Part shown: positions 1 through 5,242 of the stretch, one piece after another
How positions within the stretch are numbered: position 1 is the first letter of the stretch
How the letters are laid out: each line of letters starts with the position of its first letter
Notes under the pieces: model-generated
What the model was told of the DNA's origin: nothing
Seen by the model: only the letters and a program-made list of their open reading frames with translations
Database searches by the model: none
Made by a program: the position numbers and the translations under genes
Origin: Candidatus Kuenenbacteria bacterium GW2011_GWA2_42_15
GTDB taxonomy: Bacteria; Patescibacteriota; Patescibacteriia; UBA2196; GWA2-42-15
DNA length: 5,242 nt
Direction: 5' to 3'
Assembly: GCA_000998185.1 (NCBI GenBank)
Contig: LCCW01000062.1
Span: 1,175-6,416, forward strand

Positions 1-713
1 GGCACCAGCCGGTAGCCGGGAACTACCGCCGGCTGCTGAAATGTAAACAAAATATAGGAAAAAATCGACATTATCGCGAACATCGCCACCCACACATCTA
101 GCAGCCGCTCCGAATATCCCCCCAAGGTCGCCCGCACCGAAGCCGCTCGATCTGACAAAAGAGACAGCTCCGCTCGCCGTTTTCCCACCGCCAGAAGCAA
201 GCTGGCCGCAATCACACATAACAAAAACCACACTGACAAATGGATATCTGCCACCAACGCTCCGCTATACACCCGTAAAATAAATCCGGTAGCTATTACC
301 AATAAATCAATTATCGCCACCCGTTTCAACTTTAACGAATACATTATCTGTAATAAAAAGTACGCCAACACCGCCAGGAAAAAGAAATACTGAAGTTTCA
401 GCGCCAAAAACAACGATAAAAAAAATCCTAGCACCGTCAAAAATACCGCCATCGGCTCCGATAGTTTTTCCGATGCTATCGGCCTCTTTTTCTTGAACGG
501 ATGCATTCTATCAAGCGGCGCGTCAACTAAGTCGTTAAAAAAATATACCGTTGAAGATACTAGCGAAAACACCAATACTCCCCACGCCACCCGCCAGAAA
601 GCCACCGGATCAAACAATTGTCCGCTAAAGACTATCGCCGCAAACAATGACAAATTTCTTACCCACCGTTGCGGCCGCGCAGTTTTGAGAATCGCCCAAA
701 ATGTTTCCACCAC
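1..713 (-). CDS. UbiA-family prenyltransferase, decaprenyl-phosphate phosphoribosyltransferase-like (3' end outside window)
   Basis: An integral-membrane prenyltransferase of the UbiA superfamily. The best fit is the decaprenyl-phosphate 5-phosphoribosyltransferase (DPPR synthase) branch, which transfers phosphoribose from PRPP to a polyprenyl phosphate. I translated the frame by hand and it is open to position 1, giving about 237 codons; family members have about 290, so the C-terminus is missing. Visible motifs, numbered from the GTG at 713, are RPQRWVRN (13-20), FSGQLFDP (29-36), the Mg-binding NDLVDAPLDRMHP (60-72; N60, D61, D64, D68), KKKRPIAS (74-81), YSLKLKRVAIID (125-136) and GKRRAEL (177-183). 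GKRRAEL occupies the place of the second Asp-rich motif and is typical of the DPPR branch. Hydrophobic segments lie between the motifs. The start is not ATG: AGGAGG at 728-723 lies 6 nt before TTG716 and 9 nt before GTG713, and I chose GTG. The gene overlaps the preceding one by about 55 nt. The family is confident; the exact acceptor and substrate are inferred. Confidence 0.85.
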   Translation of the reverse strand, partial: MVETFWAILKTARPQRWVRNLSLFAAIVFSGQLFDPVAFWRVAWGVLVFSLVSSTVYFFNDLVDAPLDRMHPFKKKRPIASEKLSEPMAVFLTVLGFFLSLFLALKLQYFFFLAVLAYFLLQIMYSLKLKRVAIIDLLVIATGFILRVYSGALVADIHLSVWFLLCVIAASLLLAVGKRRAELSLLSDRAASVRATLGGYSERLLDVWVAMFAIMSIFSYILFTFQQPAVVPGYRLV

Positions 714-1726
714 CAATAACTCCCTCCTATTGTTAGAACTACTCCTAGTATTGTATATAATTTTTGCTGGCTATTCAATCTTAAGGCCACTATCCCCAAA
801 AGTCCTGTCACCGCCCAATAAAACAAAGCTATCCGCTTTTTTGACCACCCCGCTCTGTCCAACAAATAGTGATGGAAATGCCCTCGGTCTCCCCATACCG
901 GCGATTTTCCCGATAAAATTCTTCTCCCGATTATTATCCCCGCATCTACTAGGGGCACTCCCAAAACTACTAGCAGCGTCCCCACTTTAGTCGTTGATAA
1001 AATTGCCAGCACCGCCAAAAAATAACCTCCCAATATCCCGCCGGCGTATCCCGGCATAATTTTCTGGGGATAAAAATTCCATGGCAAAAATCCCGCGTAA
1101 GCTCCGGCCAAAATTAAAGCCAGTCCCAAAACAGGCCATTGAGTCACATCAGCCGAAAACCTAAGCGATAAAGCCCCGATAGTCAACGCCGCCACAACCA
1201 CTATCCCCGGCAGCTGTCCGTCCAGCCCCTTGGACCAATTGACAAAATTCATTACTCCGACGATAAACACCAGCGCGAATAAATCCGACAATACCCAAAT
1301 GCTTTTTTGTTCCCCAAACAGCCAAAAATTAATTCTCGGCTGATCCAAATTAACAATCCCCCAAAACGGCAAATTTATGTAAGCGATCCCGATTCCAGCC
1401 GCTACTACCGCTCCGGCCGCCAAAAATAGTAGTCCTAAACGCAAATATGGATTTAAATCCAACCAGTCATCCGCCACCCCCACTGCCAATCCCACCATCC
1501 CCCCGATTAAAATTCCAATCAAATGCTGATCTATAGGCATTAATATCAACGCCCCCGCTAGTATACCTATAAAAATCGGAATCCCTCCACCCCGCGGCAC
1601 CAATTTTTCGTGCGTATCCATATCTCTTCGCTTTTTCCCCCGAAGCGCCCCCAACTCCTTATATCCCCAAATCACCACCGGAGTCAGCAAAAAAGATATG
1701 ACGGCCGGAAGAAAGAAAGCAATCAT
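659..1726 (-). CDS. WecA/MraY-like polyprenyl-phosphate sugar-1-phosphate transferase (glycosyltransferase family 4)
   Basis: A 355-residue polytopic membrane protein of the PNPT family (MraY/WecA/TagO). These enzymes move a sugar-1-phosphate from a nucleotide sugar onto undecaprenyl phosphate, the first membrane step of glycan assembly. In order it shows VPRGGGIP (43-50), VADDWLDLNP (84-93, with the D86-D87 pair), NFVNWSKGLDG (160-170), GFLPWNFYPQKI (212-223), PLVDAGIIIGRR (258-269) and SPVWGDRGHFHH (275-286). The last ends in the HxHH motif, which favours the WecA/TagO branch over MraY. The key aspartate of the usual GDxG motif is replaced: residues 226-229 are GYAG (Tyr227). The ATG at 1726 overlaps the TGA of the upstream gene (ATGA), which suggests translational coupling. 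The frame stays open upstream of this ATG, but that stretch is antiparallel to nothing conserved and lies on top of the real upstream gene. The membrane fold and family are certain; activity and sugar specificity are not. Confidence 0.9.
   Translation of the reverse strand: MIAFFLPAVISFLLTPVVIWGYKELGALRGKKRRDMDTHEKLVPRGGGIPIFIGILAGALILMPIDQHLIGILIGGMVGLAVGVADDWLDLNPYLRLGLLFLAAGAVVAAGIGIAYINLPFWGIVNLDQPRINFWLFGEQKSIWVLSDLFALVFIVGVMNFVNWSKGLDGQLPGIVVVAALTIGALSLRFSADVTQWPVLGLALILAGAYAGFLPWNFYPQKIMPGYAGGILGGYFLAVLAILSTTKVGTLLVVLGVPLVDAGIIIGRRILSGKSPVWGDRGHFHHYLLDRAGWSKKRIALFYWAVTGLLGIVALRLNSQQKLYTILGVVLTIGGSYWWWKHFGRFSKLRGRNGG
723..728 (-). promoter_or_regulatory. Shine-Dalgarno site for the UbiA-family gene
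   Basis: A perfect AGGAGG on the minus strand lies inside the 3' end of the upstream WecA-like gene. No ATG follows at a suitable distance. The in-frame candidates are TTG716 (6 nt spacer), GTG713 (9 nt) and GTG710 (12 nt). All three lead into the conserved RPxxW N-terminal motif of the prenyltransferase, so the site supports a non-ATG start here. Confidence 0.7.
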
Positions 1727-2076
1727 GTCCCCACTCTCCACCACACATTCCACACTGCCAAAAATCCCAATACTTCTATCAATACTGCCGTCCAAACAAT
1801 TATTCTGGTAATCGTTTTTTGCCCTACCAACATCGTCATTCCCAAAATCAAAGCCAAGGCCCCCGCTCCTCCCAGCCCCCCCGCCATCCACCACAATATC
1901 TGCTTCCCGGCCAGTTGCCCCTCTCCCCACGGACGAGAATATAGCAGCGGAATTTCCGGTGGTATTCGTCCCTCTATCCACCACACCGACACTAATATCG
2001 CCAAAACCAAACCCGAAGTCGCCCATATTCCTTTTCTCACGACCTTATCCTGATTCACCATCGCCAATAAATCCAT
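1723..2076 (-). CDS. small three-helix membrane protein of unknown function
   Basis: A 117-residue protein with three hydrophobic segments at about residues 17-34, 60-83 and 90-112. Between the first two is a conserved-looking block, IPPEIPLLYSRPWGEGQLA (38-56). From memory, similar 'P-x-x-I/L-P-L-x-Y-S-x-P-W-G' blocks recur in small membrane proteins of CPR bacteria, and the block loosely resembles the LPxxIPxHxN pattern of DUF1648; both links are weak. I assign no function. The start at 2076 is chosen because AGGAG (2087-2083) sits 6 nt before this ATG; the open frame extends to another ATG at 2145, but that would overlap the upstream gene by 56 nt. It lies 13 nt after the GT-C gene and overlaps the WecA-like gene by ATGA, so it is co-transcribed with both and could be an accessory subunit or regulator of membrane glycan assembly. 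That role is inferred from context only. Confidence 0.8.
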   Translation of the reverse strand: MDLLAMVNQDKVVRKGIWATSGLVLAILVSVWWIEGRIPPEIPLLYSRPWGEGQLAGKQILWWMAGGLGGAGALALILGMTMLVGQKTITRIIVWTAVLIEVLGFLAVWNVWWRVGT

Positions 2077-2082
2077 AAATTT

Positions 2083-2087
2083 CTCCT
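2083..2087 (-). promoter_or_regulatory. Shine-Dalgarno site for the small membrane protein
   Basis: AGGAG on the minus strand, with a 6-nt spacer to the ATG at 2076. It lies in a purine-rich tract at the end of the GT-C gene and decides the start of the 117-residue protein. Confidence 0.75.
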
Positions 2088-2109
2088 CTCTATCTCGACT
2101 CTCTATCTC
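2086..2109. repeat. 11-bp direct repeat at the end of the GT-C gene
   Basis: Plus-strand CTCTCTATCTC occurs perfectly at 2086-2096 and 2099-2109, a 13-bp period, and continues as degenerate CTATCT to about 2114. On the coding strand it is a polypurine tract that encodes the charged tail DRDRESR, supplies the stop codon, and borders the Shine-Dalgarno site of the next gene. It probably arose by local duplication. Confidence 0.6.
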
Positions 2110-3616
2110 TATCTTTAATCCTGTGGTACACCACTGCTTCTCCAAATTGCGGTCCTTTAATGTAGAAATCTCCCAGCTCCCTATCCAATTCCGGAAATAT
2201 CCTGTCTTCGGTTAAATATTTTATTATTGCCGCCGGCCTAGTCTTATCAATCGCCTCAATAGTTTCCACATATCCATTAAAATCAGCTACGTGGTAAGCC
2301 GTGGTGTATCTTCCCGCCGGCAATCTTTCCGCCAGCGGATAAATAAACGGCTCATCTCCCCATACAAATATTCGATCGCCCTCATCGGTCGCAATCCGCA
2401 AATATCCCGCCAACTTATAATTATCAAGCACCCGATTCCCAAAATATGAAAAATAATCGTCTCTTGTTTTCTTCATCAAAGTGAAATCCAAAAAATTCTG
2501 GTAATAAGGCAAAATCGGATACGACCAAAAACCTATTGAAAAATATGTCATCATTCCAGCTGCTCCTAACCCCAAAAGTCCCACCCTGGTCGCAGTTTGT
2601 TTCCCATAAATAACCATTGACGTCAATATCGCCGCCGGCACCGCCACTTGAATTAAATAATGCGGATACGGACGCGAAGGTAATAGCGCCCCAAACAGTG
2701 AATACAAAAACCACAGTCCCGCAAATTGCGACTGTCGATCAACTCCCAATCTCTTGCCGGCCCACCATATTGCCGCCGTTGCCAGTATCAAACCCATTCC
2801 CCGCTGCGCCAAACCGGACCCCATCGCAAACCCGCCCGAAGAATGGTTTCCGGTCTTCCAGGATTGCAAATACCCGATGTTTTGCATCAGTGCCGACCGA
2901 ACATATGGCTCAAACGCTCCCTGTTTCGTGTAATAAACAACAGAAATCAATATTGGCATTGCAAACCCCGCAGCCATCAACCATAATTCCCTACTCCATA
3001 TCTTTTTCCACATCTCCCTGATTCCCCTGATTTCCCCGATTATTAAAAACACTACCGCCGCCAAGAAATCAAATCCAACCGGAACCTTAAATAAAAACCC
3101 AACCGCAAACATCAACCCTACCACAAAATATTTAATATTTGATATATATTTTTGATTTTTGATTTTTGATTTTTGATTTATTATCAGCATTCCCACTGTT
3201 ACCGGCAAAATCATAAAAATCTCACCGTTAGCGATGTTCCCCTCAAAAAACAATGTTAGGGCCACAAAAATCACCGTCGTCAAAATCACCGTCGCCTTAT
3301 TTTTCACTCCTGAAAAGATCAGTTCTGCCAACTTATAAACCACTACTGTGGTCGCCGCATGCCACCACAACAGCATAAACCTAAACCAAAACTGGGTTTG
3401 AGCCAGGGCCGCCACTAAATATAAAAGTGGTGGCTTATTATCATGGATATCACGGTAAAAAACCAAACCTTTCCGCAAAGCCATCCCCAAAGTTAAATAA
3501 ATTCCCTCGTCACCATACCAATACGGCTCAAACAACGACGGCATCCGCAAGACTATCAATCCTAAAACGATTAATATCAAAACTTCGTATTTCTCAATCC
3601 AGCTCTTTCTTATCAC
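2090..3616 (-). CDS. GT-C fold membrane glycosyltransferase (PMT/ArnT-like, dolichyl-phosphate-mannose-type)
   Basis: A 508-residue polytopic membrane protein resembling GT39/GT83-type enzymes, which transfer a sugar from a polyprenyl-phosphate donor on the outer face of the membrane. The first hydrophobic helix (about 11-24) is followed by the catalytic-type loop motif YWYGDEGIY (32-40, with D36-E37). A second loop motif is RDIHDNKPPLLY (55-66), the D-x-K-P-P signature of this superfamily. Further helices run to about residue 370 and include SRPYPHY (314-320), a common loop motif in these proteins. Residues from about 380 to the end are hydrophilic and form a probable extracytoplasmic C-terminal domain with IFVWGDEPFIYPLAERL (416-432). 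The start is GTG at 3616, because an in-frame TAG lies two codons upstream and the next ATG (3544) would remove the first helix. It is the first gene of the minus-strand operon. Donor and acceptor cannot be read from the sequence. Two short tandem repeats occur inside the gene. Confidence 0.85.
   Translation of the reverse strand: MIRKSWIEKYEVLILIVLGLIVLRMPSLFEPYWYGDEGIYLTLGMALRKGLVFYRDIHDNKPPLLYLVAALAQTQFWFRFMLLWWHAATTVVVYKLAELIFSGVKNKATVILTTVIFVALTLFFEGNIANGEIFMILPVTVGMLIINQKSKIKNQKYISNIKYFVVGLMFAVGFLFKVPVGFDFLAAVVFLIIGEIRGIREMWKKIWSRELWLMAAGFAMPILISVVYYTKQGAFEPYVRSALMQNIGYLQSWKTGNHSSGGFAMGSGLAQRGMGLILATAAIWWAGKRLGVDRQSQFAGLWFLYSLFGALLPSRPYPHYLIQVAVPAAILTSMVIYGKQTATRVGLLGLGAAGMMTYFSIGFWSYPILPYYQNFLDFTLMKKTRDDYFSYFGNRVLDNYKLAGYLRIATDEGDRIFVWGDEPFIYPLAERLPAGRYTTAYHVADFNGYVETIEAIDKTRPAAIIKYLTEDRIFPELDRELGDFYIKGPQFGEAVVYHRIKDRDRESR
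3015..3041. repeat. 9-bp tandem repeat, three imperfect units, inside the GT-C gene
   Basis: The units are TCCCTGATT, CCCCTGATT and TCCCCGATT. Because the period is a multiple of three, the repeat is read in frame as the tripeptide series IGE-IRG-IRE, in a probable cytoplasmic loop near residues 193-201. Unit gain or loss would change loop length without a frameshift. Confidence 0.7.
3149..3176. repeat. 7-bp tandem repeat (TTTTTGA x4) inside the GT-C gene
   Basis: Four perfect copies of TTTTTGA lie in a wider AT-rich tract (about 3128-3183). On the coding strand they read through as the Lys/Asn/Gln-rich loop NQKSKIKNQK (147-156), between two hydrophobic helices. The period is not a multiple of three, so loss or gain of one unit would shift the frame. 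Confidence 0.85.
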
Positions 3617-3667
3617 TTCCTAATTCTATCAGGAAATCAGAATTCTGCTACAATCTCTCTTACGCTT
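3617..3667. promoter_or_regulatory. divergent intergenic region with candidate promoters
   Basis: These 51 bp separate the two divergent transcription units. Plus strand: TACAAT (3649-3654) is a good -10 box; transcription would start near 3661, only about 7 nt before the rmlB ATG. Minus strand: TAGAAT (3628-3623) is a -10 candidate that would start transcription at or near the GTG at 3616, i.e. a leaderless or nearly leaderless mRNA. No convincing -35 box is seen for either. Two inverted repeats could be operator-like: CAGAATTCTG (3638-3647), a perfect 10-bp palindrome, and TTCCT(3617-3621)/AGGAA(3631-3635). The minus-strand TAGGAA directly abuts the GTG, too close for a normal ribosome-binding site. 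All regulatory roles are inferred. Confidence 0.4.
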
Positions 3668-5242
3668 ATGAAACTCCTAGTCACCGGCGGCGCCGGTTTT
3701 ATTGGCTCCAATTTCATTCTCTATTGGTTAACCGCGTCGCCATCTCCGGCATCGACACCGTCGTCCATTTCGCCGCCGAAAGCATCACGGAAAATACCTA
3801 CATTCCTATAAATTCAACAATCGGTACCAGAGTTATCACTTTTAAAGAATTTTGGAAAGAACAAACGAGAAATAACAAAGTAACGAAAACCAATAAAGGC
3901 GAAGCAATCTTCTTAAGAGGAAAACAAACAAGAGCGTTAAGCTTTCTAAACGGAGGACAATGGATGCCTGTAAAGGCTATCACAAAACATTGGTATAAGG
4001 GAAAAATTGTAAAATTGACCCAAAAATGGGGTATCATTGAATCTACCCCCAATCACTCTATTTATTCTTCAAATCTTGAGTTAGTCAATTCTGAAAAGAA
4101 TCCGGAACTCTTAGTAATTCGGGAAATTAACGAACATAACAGAAAATTGAATTCTGTTAAGAAAAGTCTTTTGAAGATAATCGCTGCATATGTAACAGAA
4201 GGGAATACCACGTTTAATAAAGCCAATGGCGGTTATATTGTTGAAATAGGCCAGAAAGATAAAGACTGGCTAGAAGATATCGGCAAAACAATTAAAAAAA
4301 TGTTTGGCTGCAATTTCAACGTTGCCAAAAAAAGAAAGGGGGAATTTATCTGCTTTAGGATGCAAACTTCGAACAAGAAATTTTATGAATATATCATCAA
4401 TTCTTGTGGAAAATATTGTGATAAAAAATTTTTTCCCGACTGGATTTTCGATCTGACTTCAGAAAACCGAGAATATTTTTGGGAAAAACTACTGGAAGGA
4501 GATGGAACAAAAGACGGCAGATACACTACCACATCAAATAAATTGGCTAATCAGATTAGCTTATTACTGACGCTGCAAAAGAAAAAATTTGCCGTCTTCG
4601 AAAGAAATAACCCCGGATATAAAAAAAGTTTTGAGTTCAGAACATTTTTTGACGGCTCACATTACGGGCTCAATAAAAAGGGGAAGCAGAAAATTGATTA
4701 TGAGGGTTGGGTATACGATGTCGAGGTAGAAAGAACGCATAATTTCGTTTGTGGAATTGGTAATGTAGTTTGCCATAATACTCATGTTGACCGCTCAATT
4801 CTCGGCCCAGCCACATTTGTAAAAACTAATGTTTTGGGAACCCAAGTTCTTCTTGACGCCGCCGCCGAACACCAAGTCAAACGATTTCACCATGTCTCAA
4901 CCGACGAAGTTTTCGGCACACTTTCGCTTGATACCAAAACAAAATTCACTGAAGATACTCCCTACCGCCCTAGTAGTCCCTATTCCGCCACCAAGGCCGC
5001 CGCCGACCATTTAGTCAGATCATACTGGCACACCTATGAATTACCCGTTACTATTAGTAATTGCAGTAATAATTTTGGACCCTACGAACATCCGGAAAAG
5101 TTTATCCCCCTGGCCGTCACCAACCTCTTGGAAAACAAAAAAGTCCCGATTTACGGCGATGGCAAATATGTCCGTGACTGGCTGTACGTCGCTGATCACT
5201 GCCGCGCCATTGACGTAATTTTAAACATGGGAAAATTGGGAG
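3668..5242 (+). CDS. rmlB: dTDP-glucose 4,6-dehydratase (RmlB) interrupted by an intein; N-terminus disrupted, 3' end outside window
   Basis: RmlB converts dTDP-glucose to dTDP-4-keto-6-deoxyglucose, the first dehydratase step towards dTDP-rhamnose and related sugars; it is a cytosolic NAD-dependent SDR enzyme. The ATG at 3668 starts MKLLVTGGAGFIGSNFILYW, with the GxxGxxG NAD-binding motif. After about TGG (3725-3727) the homology continues in another frame as LVNRVAISGIDTVVHFAAE (3724-3780). About 45 codons present in normal RmlB are missing, with a frame change. An intein follows (3781-4779). The C-extein resumes with THVDRSI and has the catalytic STDEVFG (4897-4917), YSATK (4981-4995), NCSNNFGPYEHPEKFIPL and RDWLYVADH, all diagnostic of RmlB rather than other epimerases. 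It is open to the right edge, and roughly 80-90 residues are missing. From the ATG the frame stops at 3809-3811; the only start in the main frame upstream of VVHFAAE is a TTG at 3724 without a ribosome-binding site. So the gene is either a pseudogene or carries an assembly error. There is no Shine-Dalgarno site before the ATG. Confidence 0.88.
3722..3732 (+). other. deletion/frameshift junction in rmlB
   Basis: To the left of this point the RmlB N-terminus (…GSNFILYW) reads in the frame of ATG3668. To the right, LVNRVAISGIDTVVHFAAE reads in the frame one base earlier. In E. coli RfbB, recalled from memory, the serine of AAES is residue 84; here the equivalent codon lies only 113 nt from the ATG. 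The missing segment, which would hold the second and third strands of the Rossmann fold and the adenosine-binding region, is therefore about 136 nt, with length equal to 1 modulo 3. The exact breakpoint cannot be set without an intact relative. Confidence 0.75.
3781..4779 (+). mobile_element. intein with LAGLIDADG homing endonuclease domain inside RmlB
   Basis: A 333-residue in-frame insertion with no stop codon (translated by hand), flanked by AAE and THVDRSI. N-terminal splicing domain: Ser1, SITENTYIP (block A-like), and STPNHSI (88-94) with the block B T-x-x-H (Thr89, His92). Endonuclease domain: two dodecapeptide motifs, LLKIIAAYVTEGN (130-142, acidic Glu140) and FWEKLLEGDGTKDG (233-246, acidic Asp241), both with the metal-binding acid kept. 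C-terminal splicing domain: VYDVEVERTHNFVCG (311-325, block F) and GNVVCHN (327-333, block G), ending His332-Asn333, followed by Thr as the +1 residue. Splicing would join AAE to THVDRS and restore the conserved RmlB motif. Hand counts of sample lines give about 28-43% GC here versus about 52% in the C-extein, a sign of separate origin. It appears competent for splicing and cleavage; neither is proven. Confidence 0.93.

Noticed and set aside
493..990. Plus-strand open frame of 165 codons
   Set aside because: It lies antisense to the UbiA and WecA-like genes, whose conserved motifs fix the minus strand as coding; its own translation shows no recognisable domain.
1727..2026. 100-residue N-terminal extension of the WecA-like protein
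   Set aside because: The Gly/Asp-rich extension has no membrane or family similarity and overlaps the upstream gene completely; the ATGA junction at 1726 begins exactly at the first conserved helix.
1610..2053. Plus-strand open frame of 147 codons
   Set aside because: It is antisense to the small membrane protein and the WecA-like start; the composition is a Pro/His/Ser-rich shadow of the real genes.
2617..3021. Plus-strand open frames opposite the GT-C gene (2617-3021 and 2726-2986), and a minus-strand frame at 2424-2714
   Set aside because: They are shadows of the GT-C gene, which has clear family motifs in its own frame.
3128..3183. CRISPR-like array or intergenic gap at the AT-rich repeats
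   Set aside because: The repeat unit is 7 bp with no spacers, and the reading frame of the GT-C gene continues unbroken through it.
3716..3740. Programmed -1 frameshift in rmlB
   Set aside because: The frames differ by one base, but about 45 residues of the Rossmann fold are also absent and no slippery heptamer or downstream structure is evident, so a frameshift alone would not restore the enzyme.
3798..4052. Minus-strand open frame of 84 codons inside the intein
   Set aside because: It is antisense to the block A/B region of the intein; no domain or ribosome-binding site supports it.
3781..4779. Group I intron with an ORF, or a free-standing homing endonuclease gene
   Set aside because: The insertion is in frame from edge to edge with both host flanks and carries the protein-splicing blocks A, B, F and G; an intron would not need an open, in-frame junction.
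4829..5218. Plus-strand small open frames in other frames of the C-extein
   Set aside because: The RmlB motifs STDEVFG, YSATK and NCSNNFGPYEHPEK identify the true frame; these are shadows.

Overview
The window looks like a cell-surface polysaccharide / lipid-linked sugar locus from an uncultured bacterium, most likely a Patescibacteria/CPR lineage (Microgenomates-like). That placement is an inference. It rests on the tight overlapping gene layout, a divergent WecA/MraY-type protein with GYAG where GDxG is expected, a tiny membrane protein with an 'IPPEIPLLYSRPWGEGQLA' block, and AT-rich heptamer tandem repeats inside a coding gene, a pattern I associate with these genomes from memory. No rRNA, tRNA or CRISPR array is visible.

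Layout. Positions 3616 down to 1 (minus strand) form one compact operon of four membrane-protein genes. First is a GT-C fold (PMT/ArnT-like) glycosyltransferase (3616-2090). A small three-helix membrane protein (2076-1723) follows after 13 nt. Next is a WecA/MraY-family sugar-phosphate transferase (1726-659) that overlaps it by ATGA. Last is a UbiA-family decaprenyl-phosphate phosphoribosyltransferase-like protein (starting about 713), which overlaps the previous gene by about 55 nt and runs off the left edge. All four are predicted to work in the membrane on polyprenyl-phosphate-linked sugars.

Positions 3617-3667 are a short divergent intergenic region with candidate -10 boxes on both strands and no good Shine-Dalgarno site for either flanking gene.

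Positions 3668-5242 (plus strand) carry rmlB (dTDP-glucose 4,6-dehydratase), which runs off the right edge and is unusual in two ways. A 333-residue intein with an apparently intact two-motif LAGLIDADG homing endonuclease sits inside the conserved AAE^(S/T)HVDRS motif. Also, about 45 codons between the N-terminal GxxGxxG motif and VVHFAAE are missing, with a change of frame, so the ATG and the rest of the enzyme are not in one reading frame. The intein is clearly more AT-rich than its host gene. The intein-bearing, N-terminally damaged rmlB is the most interesting object in the window.
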